The position numbers and the translations under genes are program-made. From positions 1 to 8,662 of the forward strand of contig UQVI01000078.1 of assembly GCA_900544515.1 (NCBI GenBank): DNA of 8,662 bases, in the 5' to 3' direction. Each line of letters opens with the position of its first letter. Within the stretch, counting starts at the first letter, position 1. Of the stretch, positions 1 to 5,457 are shown in pieces. The DNA comes from an uncultured Oscillospiraceae bacterium (GTDB taxonomy: Bacteria; Bacillota; Clostridia; Oscillospirales; Acutalibacteraceae). A model generated the notes under the pieces. The model was not told where the DNA came from. It saw only the letters and a program-made list of their open reading frames with translations, and did not search any database.

Positions 1-47
1 CTACACTCGACTAGTCGTCGGCAGCGTCAGATGTGTATAAGAGACAG
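1..47 (+). other. Illumina Nextera i5 adapter remnant (not genomic)
   Basis: Bases 1-6 (CTACAC) are the end of the P5 primer, 7-14 (TCGACTAG) sit where the 8-base i5 index belongs, 15-28 (TCGTCGGCAGCGTC) are the Nextera read-1 linker, and 29-47 (AGATGTGTATAAGAGACAG) are the Tn5 mosaic end. The order and lengths match a Nextera library molecule exactly. This is library-preparation sequence left untrimmed on a contig end. It should be masked, and nothing biological should be read from it. Confidence 0.98.
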
Positions 48-129
48 GTATTATACCGAAGATGATGGAAAGAATTGCCCATGTAGATTTTGCACCTATA
101 TTTTTATCTTTTGCATCCTTGTTTATTAT
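48..129 (-). pseudogene. Fragment of a membrane-protein paralogue of the adjacent gene, truncated at contig end
   Basis: Read on the minus strand in the same frame as the gene at 130-882, the codons directly after its TAA stop stay open to the contig end (27 codons). They encode a polar stretch NKDAKDKNIG followed by a hydrophobic helix containing W-A-I-L-S-I-I-F-G. This aligns without gaps to residues 51-73 of the upstream protein, with about 10 identities in 23, including D-A-K, K, I-G, W, L and F-G. There is no ATG, GTG or TTG in this frame, and the roughly 50 residues that precede the motif in the neighbour have no counterpart. It may be the remnant of a duplicated gene that lost its 5' end, a readthrough extension, or a chimeric contig end. 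The D-A-K...W...F-G pattern is also common in unrelated small membrane proteins, so true paralogy is not certain. Confidence 0.4.
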
Positions 130-882
130 TTAATCGTTTTTATACTTCGTGATGAGCTTACCGTCGGGGGTCCATGAACAGCAATTCACGCTGTTGTAAG
201 TATCATAGCTATTATCATTGTGTTCCTCGATAATTAAATATCCATCCTTACCAATGTAGAAATTATAATCGGTTCTGTCATACGCCTTTTTAGTTTCAAC
301 GCATTGCATATAGTCCACCTCACTTGAAGTGCTGAACAGCGGAGTATATGTTACAGCTATATACGAATTGCCGCTGCGGTCGTAATATCTGAAATTTTTA
401 CTTTCCTCAAAGGTGTATGTGTTGCCCATTTTATCGTAGATAAATTCCTCACCGTCGGAATTATTATAGGTCTCAATGTATGCAGGAAAATGCGTGCTTT
501 CATAATTTCTTATACGTTCAATAACACCACAGGAGCCGAAAAGGAATACTGCTAAAAGCAGGACGGCAGTGATTCCGTTGATTATCGTTTTCTTGTTTTC
601 TTTTCTGTTGCTGTATTTACCGACTTTAAAGGTAAACAAAGCATATAGTACCGCTATCGGCAGACCGAAAAGAAATGTCAGAACAGACCATACAATTCTT
701 GATCCGATCGATTTTCTTTTTGCATCATTTGATACTGCCGCAGTCAGAGGAAAAATATGTATGATGGCGGCAGCAGATACGAGCACAGTTATTGTATAAG
801 TGAAGAAATCGTAATGATAATTCTCTTCGCCGAAAACAATAACAAAGCAAAACATAAAGACGAAGAATAAAATAATAAGCAT
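130..882 (-). CDS. Unrecognised four-helix membrane protein with exported C-terminal domain
   Basis: I do not recognise this 250-residue protein as a named family. Hydrophobic segments lie at about residues 1-17, 27-48, 63-85 and 100-118. A basic loop (about 86-99: K, R, K-K) separates helices 3 and 4. The rest, about 120-250, is soluble, rich in Tyr, Asp and Asn, with repeated short G/D turns that suggest a beta-rich domain. The even helix count and basic loops predict that the tail shares a side with the N-terminus; I infer it lies outside the cell, without proof. A Cys at 118 after F-G-S resembles a lipobox but is far too internal to be one. The ATG at 880-882 has an AGGAG site at 888-893 that overlaps the TAG stop of the HAAS gene, so translation is probably coupled. 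It is the last intact gene of the PadR operon. Such third genes are often effectors or sensors at the envelope, but no function can be assigned. Confidence 0.85.
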   Translation of the reverse strand: MLIILFFVFMFCFVIVFGEENYHYDFFTYTITVLVSAAAIIHIFPLTAAVSNDAKRKSIGSRIVWSVLTFLFGLPIAVLYALFTFKVGKYSNRKENKKTIINGITAVLLLAVFLFGSCGVIERIRNYESTHFPAYIETYNNSDGEEFIYDKMGNTYTFEESKNFRYYDRSGNSYIAVTYTPLFSTSSEVDYMQCVETKKAYDRTDYNFYIGKDGYLIIEEHNDNSYDTYNSVNCCSWTPDGKLITKYKND

Positions 883-892
883 AATTTATCTC

Positions 893-1624
893 CTAATTCT
901 GTAGAAACGGTTCTATTATCGTAGGAATACAATCAACAGCCAATACTGCACAGGCAATTGAAAATGCAGATAATATATGTCCGTAAATTTCATACCGTCT
1001 GAGTATTTTGTTGTTTGGTTTTCCTTTTATCAGTGCATTTACCTCTCCTGAACAGGTCAGGCACATTATGCTGTGAATGAAAAACATAATTCCCATAACG
1101 GCGACTGAAACAGCACATATGATTTCAAAAATATCATCACTTTCCGTATAACTGAAAATCCATGTTAAATTAAAGTTCTCAGTAAAATATAATGCTGCTC
1201 CAAAGCTTGCAATACCTTGAAGAAACAGTATAATTCTGCACCTTGATACAAAAGCACACCTGTAAACAATACATGCAATAATCATTGATATGCACGCACC
1301 CTGTGGTGAAATATAATCATTAAAAATCAATGAAGATAAATATTTAATGCATATCAGATTAAGTATGAATACCACAAGTCCGATTATACATACAATTTTT
1401 TGCTTTTTATAATCATGGAGCAGGTCCATTTCAATACCAAGCTTATCTGCACTGCCCATATGCTCAATGGCTTTCTGCTGTGCGGTTTCAGTATCATATC
1501 CGCAGTCTTTATAATACAGCTCTCTGTCGTCAATATGTCCCTCAATTTCCTGACGGATTGTGCTGACAAAGGCTTTGTTTTGAATATGTGCCAAAACCTT
1601 TTCAATATATTCTTCTTTGTTCAT
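893..1624 (-). CDS. HAAS-domain (DUF1700-like) membrane protein, partner of PadR
   Basis: This 243-residue protein has an N-terminal helical domain of about 72 residues. The core around residues 26-70 (EIEGHIDD, then Y...CGYDTETAQQKAIEHMG and an L-G spacing) matches the HAAS/DUF1700 pattern of a helical bundle ending in a mGs/dp turn. About five hydrophobic segments follow (roughly 77-97, 108-126, 131-148, 165-190 and 212-234). In this family the HAAS domain is typically encoded directly after a PadR regulator and is thought to link membrane events to it; no enzyme activity is known. Here the PadR gene is 8 bases upstream, and the ribosome site (GAGGTA, about 1629-1634) overlaps the PadR TGA stop. 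That fits translational coupling and a fixed ratio of the two proteins. The start at 1622-1624 is the only sensible ATG after that site. Confidence 0.9.
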   Translation of the reverse strand: MNKEEYIEKVLAHIQNKAFVSTIRQEIEGHIDDRELYYKDCGYDTETAQQKAIEHMGSADKLGIEMDLLHDYKKQKIVCIIGLVVFILNLICIKYLSSLIFNDYISPQGACISMIIACIVYRCAFVSRCRIILFLQGIASFGAALYFTENFNLTWIFSYTESDDIFEIICAVSVAVMGIMFFIHSIMCLTCSGEVNALIKGKPNNKILRRYEIYGHILSAFSIACAVLAVDCIPTIIEPFLQN

Positions 1625-1632
1625 ATGCTACC

Positions 1633-1959
1633 TCATGCGAAATTGAGCACCTTTGTTACATCTTGTGAATAGGAAATAAATTCCTCTTTCTTCTGTGCGA
1701 ATTGCTTTAAGCCCTTATCGGTTATGTGATAGTATTTTCTGCGGCGTCCGTCACATTCCTCCCAGTAGCTGGAAAGGAGCTTTTCCTTTTCAAGTGCGTG
1801 AAGGATCGGATAGAGTGTGCCTTCACTCATTTCAAAAACGTTTTCCGAGCGGATTTCAAGTTCGCGGATAATTTTATAGCCGTAAAGGTCTTGTCCCTTG
1901 AGTACACTCAAAACAAGAAGAGGAGTACTGCCCTTTAAAAGCTCTTTACTGTACCTCAT
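1633..1959 (-). CDS. PadR-family transcriptional repressor
   Basis: This 108-residue protein is the short PadR (subfamily 2) type: a winged helix-turn-helix with a single C-terminal dimerisation helix. Residues 8-35 (LLKGSTPLLVLSVL, then DLYGYKIIRELE) form the first helices. Residues 45-57 (SEGTLYPILHALE) are the recognition helix signature, and 71-80 (GRRRKYYHIT) are the wing. Residues 81-104 form the dimer helix. The length is normal and the domain complete. The ATG at 1957-1959 is preceded by a strong GGAGGT site at 1965-1970. It is the first gene of a three-gene operon, and its own promoter is covered by a large palindrome (1979-2018), so autorepression is expected. The inducing signal is unknown; family members respond to phenolics, drugs or envelope stress, and nothing here chooses between them. 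Confidence 0.96.
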   Translation of the reverse strand: MRYSKELLKGSTPLLVLSVLKGQDLYGYKIIRELEIRSENVFEMSEGTLYPILHALEKEKLLSSYWEECDGRRRKYYHITDKGLKQFAQKKEEFISYSQDVTKVLNFA

Positions 1960-1978
1960 ATTTTACCTCCAAAAATAA

Positions 1979-2018
1979 TACCTTGTAATTCAATGTATAT
2001 ACATCGTAACACAAGGTA
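1979..2018. promoter_or_regulatory. Two-part palindromic operator, probable PadR binding site
   Basis: Perfect outer arms TACCTTGT (1979-1986) and ACAAGGTA (2011-2018) share the same centre (between 1998 and 1999) as a perfect 12-base inner palindrome ATGTATATACAT (1993-2004). The inner core fits the ATGT...ACAT theme described for PadR operators. The site covers the -10 and most of the spacer of the minus-strand promoter, so binding would block it. Two stacked half-site pairs suggest two dimers or a wrapped dimer; this is inference. Confidence 0.8.
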
Positions 2019-2031
2019 ATGGTTTTGTCAA
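2003..2031 (-). promoter_or_regulatory. Sigma-A-type promoter of the PadR operon
   Basis: On the minus strand, a consensus -35 TTGACA (complement of 2026-2031) and a -10 TACGAT (complement of 2003-2008) are separated by exactly 17 bases. Transcription should begin near 1995-1997, giving a short leader to the PadR ATG at 1959. The -10 lies inside the operator palindrome. Confidence 0.75.
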
Positions 2032-2101
2032 CATAATTTGAAATAGGCGAATTGTTTAATAATCGAATTGTCAGATGTAAATGTCTGTTATTTATATTTT
2101 G

Positions 2102-2131
2102 TTGACATTGTGTGTTATGATTTGGTATTCT
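2102..2131 (+). promoter_or_regulatory. Probable promoter of the metallophosphoesterase gene
   Basis: A consensus -35 TTGACA at 2102-2107 is followed after 18 bases by TATTCT at 2126-2131. An alternative is an extended -10, TGTTATGAT at 2113-2121, which would need no -35. Either predicts a start between about 2128 and 2139, leaving a leader of roughly 190 bases before ATG 2329. About 70 bases separate this -35 from that of the divergent PadR promoter; the rest of 2032-2101 shows no clear signal. Confidence 0.5.
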
Positions 2132-2161
2132 TAAATCAGAAGAAATGATTTTTTATAAAGG

Positions 2162-2325
2162 GGAATTGTGTGAAAAATCACACGATTCCAAATTATATTG
2201 ACCTCAAAATTTGCCAATGGCATAATTTTGAGATGTCTGAATTCCCATTATACGCCTTGTCCGACTACAACAAGGTGTTAGGGATTTTTTATAAACGATT
2301 TGTAGTCGGAAAGGCTATGGGAATT
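2162..2325 (+). promoter_or_regulatory. Structured leader with three strong hairpins, candidate cis-regulatory RNA or palindromic element
   Basis: Hairpin A has arms 2162-2173 and 2178-2189 (GGAATTGTGTGA against TCACACGATTCC), which is 12 pairs with one G-U and an AAAA loop. Hairpin B has arms 2203-2215 and 2219-2232 (CTCAAAATTTGCC against GGCATAATTTTGAG), which is 13 pairs with one bulged T and a 3-base loop. Hairpin C has arms 2240-2270 and 2300-2325, about 25 pairs in three blocks: AATTCCCAT/ATGGGAATT, GCCTT/AAGGC and TCCGACTACAA/TTGTAGTCGGA. Three such hairpins in 164 bases between a promoter and a gene is far beyond ordinary coding sequence. I could not match it to a known riboswitch, T-box or ribosomal leader. 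A decayed MITE-like or REP-like palindromic element is the main alternative. Confidence 0.55.
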
Positions 2326-3873
2326 ATTATGAAAAAGTTTTTGAATACACTGTTTTTCAGTAAATACACAGCAATTGGCTGTATGATTGCGTCGGCAGTT
2401 TCCGTACTGCTTAATTATGCTTTTCGCTTTGGATATGTGTTTATAGACAATACATTGTTTAACGGTTTTTCTTTTAGCCTGTTCATTATTGCTTTACTGA
2501 ACACAGTTTTGCTGGTAGCTGTTTCTGTGTTGAAAATGAAAGGTTCTGACAAATGTGACCAAAAGAGCTTTAAAGTCTTACAGGTTATTTCAGAAGTGTT
2601 TGCCGTAATATTTTTTATTGTGGTTTTGGTCAACTTTATTGTTTCAGGCAGGGAAAGCTCATCTGTTGCTATTAAAATGTGCAAAGAAATTCAGCCGATG
2701 TGGCTGGCTGTTGTGGGCGTAATAACCGCACTGTTCATCATTCCGAATGTAAGTAAAAAGGGAATTAAAAAAGCGTTTTCCATTGTTATGGCGGCGGTAA
2801 TGGTGTTTGCGGTTTACAGTGCTCTTTTCCCGACTTCAGCTTATCAGTTCACTTCCAAACCTGTTGTGTTTGATAATGGCAAGGAGTATTCCGTTGTGTT
2901 TTCTACTAATGATAACGGAACAGCTTATATTGAATATGAGTATCAGGGCGAAAGCGTCAGAATATATGATGAGGATAACGGCAGAAAAAAAGCAGGTACG
3001 ATCCACACAATTGCTGTTCCCTATGAACAGCTTTCAGGCAATACCTACAAGGTGTCCTCTACGAGAGTCATTGATGAGCTGAGCTACGGCGGCAGAAGCG
3101 GTAAAACAATTGAGAGTGAGCCAATTACCTTTAATGATCATTTTGGCGACAATGTGAATGTTCTGACTGTATCAGATTGGCATACGCATAATAAAATTGC
3201 GCAGGAGACGGCTGCTCAATTGGGCGAATATAATGCAGTTATCCTGCTTGGTGACTGTGCACCCGGTCTGATGTTTACGCAGGAGGTTGAGGATTATCTC
3301 ATTTCCTTTGCCTCTGATCTCACCAGCGGTGAAATGCCTGTTCTTTTTGCTCGCGGCAATCATGAAACAAGAGGCCGTGAGGCAGGCAATTTATCCTCCT
3401 ATATCGGCTATGATAACTTTTACTATACCACTAAGCTTGGCAATTATAATTTTATTGTGCTCGACAGCGGCGAGGATAAAACAGACGATCACTCCGAATA
3501 CGGCGGTATGGTAGTCTATGAGCAGAACAGAGCGAAAATGGTCGATTGGCTCAATTCCCTTGAAAATGCAGATCACTCAAAAACAATTGCCCTTTCACAC
3601 GATAAAGGCATTTGCATTGAGGAAGATCTGTCACAGACTGCACACAATAAGCTTGATGAGCTTAATGTAAGTATGCTTGTCAGCGGACATTATCACACTA
3701 CGGAATTTTTTGATGAAGCACCGTATCCTGTTCTTGTGGACGGTGGTATCAATGCTGACGGTGACGGTACATATGTTGCATCCATGCTGAGCATCAGTCC
3801 AGAGAAAATTGATGTCAAATCCGTGAATTCAGACGGTGAAACGACAATAAGCGAAACGGTATTGTGGAGATAA
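2170..3873 (+). CDS. Membrane-anchored calcineurin-like metallophosphoesterase
   Basis: The longest frame (567 residues from GTG 2170) encodes about five membrane helices near residues 66-90, 98-121, 136-158, 177-193 and 203-222. A beta-rich linker of about 225-325 resembles the N-terminal domain of purple-acid-phosphatase-like enzymes. A calcineurin-like phosphoesterase domain fills about 328-567. The metal-site motifs are in order: D336-x-H338 (SDWHTH), G361-D362, G396-N-H-E399, H477 and G506-H-Y-H509. The usual acidic residue a few places after GD is absent (GDCAPG). The catalytic domain probably faces outside and hydrolyses a phosphoester; the substrate is unknown. GTG 2170 has a good AAAGGGG site (2157-2163), but residues 1-53 are encoded by the three-hairpin leader and look unlike the rest. 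ATG 2317 or ATG 2329 (MKKFLN..., directly before the first helix) may be the true start. The gene is monocistronic, ending 27 bases before a strong terminator. Confidence 0.88.
   Translation: MKNHTIPNYIDLKICQWHNFEMSEFPLYALSDYNKVLGIFYKRFVVGKAMGIIMKKFLNTLFFSKYTAIGCMIASAVSVLLNYAFRFGYVFIDNTLFNGFSFSLFIIALLNTVLLVAVSVLKMKGSDKCDQKSFKVLQVISEVFAVIFFIVVLVNFIVSGRESSSVAIKMCKEIQPMWLAVVGVITALFIIPNVSKKGIKKAFSIVMAAVMVFAVYSALFPTSAYQFTSKPVVFDNGKEYSVVFSTNDNGTAYIEYEYQGESVRIYDEDNGRKKAGTIHTIAVPYEQLSGNTYKVSSTRVIDELSYGGRSGKTIESEPITFNDHFGDNVNVLTVSDWHTHNKIAQETAAQLGEYNAVILLGDCAPGLMFTQEVEDYLISFASDLTSGEMPVLFARGNHETRGREAGNLSSYIGYDNFYYTTKLGNYNFIVLDSGEDKTDDHSEYGGMVVYEQNRAKMVDWLNSLENADHSKTIALSHDKGICIEEDLSQTAHNKLDELNVSMLVSGHYHTTEFFDEAPYPVLVDGGINADGDGTYVASMLSISPEKIDVKSVNSDGETTISETVLWR
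2243..2290 (+). terminator. Possible conditional (attenuator-type) intrinsic terminator
   Basis: A second fold uses the left half of hairpin C. CCTTGT (2255-2260) pairs with ACAAGG (2270-2275). The stem extends through CG/TG, TA/TA and TCCC/GGGA with small bulges down to 2243 and 2284, and is followed at once by six T at 2285-2290. It cannot coexist with hairpin C, which needs 2254-2270 for the downstream arm. The bulges weaken it, so this is a hypothesis. Confidence 0.35.
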
Positions 3874-3900
3874 TACTGAACAAAACGTATATTGCAATAA

Positions 3901-3936
3901 AAAAGCCATACTCAGATCATCCTGAGTATGGCTTTT
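3901..3936. terminator. Bidirectional intrinsic terminator between convergent genes
   Basis: A perfect 15-base stem (3901-3915 against 3922-3936, AAAAGCCATACTCAG) has a six-base ATCATC loop. Read on the plus strand it ends in TTTT then CTGTTTG, serving the phosphoesterase gene. Read on the minus strand the stem runs into TTTTTT (complement of 3899-3904), serving the symporter operon that ends at 3949. The 75 bases between the two genes hold nothing else. Confidence 0.95.
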
Positions 3937-3948
3937 CTGTTTGTAAAA

Positions 3949-5457
3949 TTATTCTTCTATACCTTTAGCAATTCGTGCTTCCTCAAGATCTTTCTGAGCC
4001 TTTTCCTTAGTTTTTCCCGTGTAATCGTTAAAGAACATAGGAACGATGGTGAGGAGGAATCCAACTGCAGGTACAATGGTAACAAGTGCTAAAAGCATCT
4101 TCTGTGTGTCAACGGACTGCTGGTAGAAAATCTGTCTGCCCTCTACATCTGTAAGTGCTTTGTTTACAGCCATAAAATCTGTCTTGCCGAGAATCTGACC
4201 GAACACAAAGGTTGCAACTGCTGCATTGACCTTTGAAAGAAAGGTCTGGAAGGAGAAGCAGACACCCTCGTGCCTTTCACCTGTTTTCCATTCAAGATAG
4301 TCAACGGAGTCGGCAATGAGTGCATAGGTGATAACGTTGAAGATACCCAGTGGGAGACCCATTAAGAAGAGGAATACCCAAAGGATATACACGTTGATTT
4401 TTGTAACATCCTGTGCAAATACAATATAGCAAAGTGCGTGTACGATAAGACCGAAAACGGATGAGCCGATATAAATCTGCTTTAATGAAAGCTTTTTTCT
4501 GAGTATTGGAAAGAGTGCCATGGCAGGTACCATACCTACACCGATTGCTACTGTGAGAGTGGTCACAATCGTTCCTCTCGGAATCCAGAAGCTATAAGCC
4601 GCAGCGGCATCGACATTCGGTACAAGCGTGGTCTGTGCCGCGTCAGTAAATATCTGACTGAAATCAGTATAATTCTGAATGATAAGGTAATTGCCTATGT
4701 AGTCCGCACACTGATTGGCCGTTACCATTGTTGAGCCGAGCACACTGGCAAATATAACAACAATCAGCAGCTTGTTTTTACCGAGAACGGCAAAGGTTTC
4801 TCTGAATGACGGTGTGTGATCCATTTTCGGAACTCTTTCTTTTGATACAAAGAAAATGAGAATGGACAGACCACAACCGAGAAGCGCGAAGAGAAGTGCG
4901 CCGACAAAGAAACCTTTGTTGTATCCCATATTGCTCTGATATAAAATCGGAACGAGCAGGGCAGGGAGGATGCCACCGAAGGTTGAGCCAAGACGTGCTG
5001 TTGAAATGAATGATGTTCTTTCACTTTCAAGAGGAGTGATGACTGAGGAAAGTCCCCAGAACGGAACGTCCTGAATGGTGAAAGCAACACCCCAAAGGAT
5101 ATATGTAATAAGTGCCCATACAAAAGCAGCTGTTGATCCGTGCTCAAACGGTGCTGTGAATAAAAGAATTGTACATATTGCAATGGGAACAGGTGCAAAT
5201 AAAAGGTATGGGCGCATCTTTCCCCATTTTGATTTTGTTCTGTCAACAATCATGCCCATAAGCGGATCGTTCAGTGCATCAAAGATTCTGCCTATAAGAA
5301 TAATGGTCGTGCCTTGAGTCAGTGTAAGTCCTGCACCGTTTTGAAAGAATACAAGTGTGAACATTGACATCAGTGTGTAAATTCCCGATCTTCCGAACGC
5401 ACCCACTGTGAAACACACTCGTTCTTTCATAGTTAAATATTTTTTCGGATTTGTCAT
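3949..5457 (-). CDS. GPH-family (MelB-like) sugar:cation symporter, major facilitator superfamily
   Basis: This 502-residue, roughly 12-helix transporter carries the family signature at residues 56-85 (R-I-F-D-A-L-N-D-P-L-M-G, then D-R-T-K-S-K-W-G-K-M-R-P-Y). D60, D64 and D130 (in TIQDVPFWGL) align with the cation-site aspartates 55, 59 and 124 of E. coli MelB. K409 in FSFQTFLSK aligns with its functional lysine. D386 to G398 (DYLEWKTGERHEG) is the conserved C-terminal-half motif. The loop at about 262-290 is longer than in MelB. The family imports glycosides, pentosides, hexuronides and some sulfosugars with Na+ or H+; the substrate here is not readable. The ATG directly abuts the TAA of the sulfatase gene (zero gap), with an AAGGAG site at 5465-5470 inside that gene, so the two are translationally coupled. 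I infer that it imports the sulfatase substrate. Confidence 0.93.
   Translation of the reverse strand: MTNPKKYLTMKERVCFTVGAFGRSGIYTLMSMFTLVFFQNGAGLTLTQGTTIILIGRIFDALNDPLMGMIVDRTKSKWGKMRPYLLFAPVPIAICTILLFTAPFEHGSTAAFVWALITYILWGVAFTIQDVPFWGLSSVITPLESERTSFISTARLGSTFGGILPALLVPILYQSNMGYNKGFFVGALLFALLGCGLSILIFFVSKERVPKMDHTPSFRETFAVLGKNKLLIVVIFASVLGSTMVTANQCADYIGNYLIIQNYTDFSQIFTDAAQTTLVPNVDAAAAYSFWIPRGTIVTTLTVAIGVGMVPAMALFPILRKKLSLKQIYIGSSVFGLIVHALCYIVFAQDVTKINVYILWVFLFLMGLPLGIFNVITYALIADSVDYLEWKTGERHEGVCFSFQTFLSKVNAAVATFVFGQILGKTDFMAVNKALTDVEGRQIFYQQSVDTQKMLLALVTIVPAVGFLLTIVPMFFNDYTGKTKEKAQKDLEEARIAKGIEE

Noticed and set aside
50..133. A plus-strand open reading of 27 hydrophobic codons ending in TAA at 131-133, possibly the tail of a convergent membrane protein.
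   Set aside because: The minus-strand reading of the same bases aligns to the neighbouring protein, which explains the openness and hydrophobicity better.
508..531. A lipobox-like F-G-S-C at residue 118 of the envelope protein (130-882).
   Set aside because: It follows the fourth membrane helix rather than an N-terminal signal peptide, so lipid attachment is implausible.
2162..2325. Known riboswitch classes (purine, TPP, T-box, c-di-GMP, guanidine) or a retron RNA as the identity of the hairpin leader.
   Set aside because: None of their conserved core sequences could be found, and no reverse transcriptase or matching gene is adjacent.
4764..5249. Long open frames within or opposite the right-hand genes (for example 4764-5249, 7004-7279 and 7286-7585).
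   Set aside because: They lie wholly inside well-supported genes in other frames, have no ribosome site, and encode low-complexity peptides typical of shadows.
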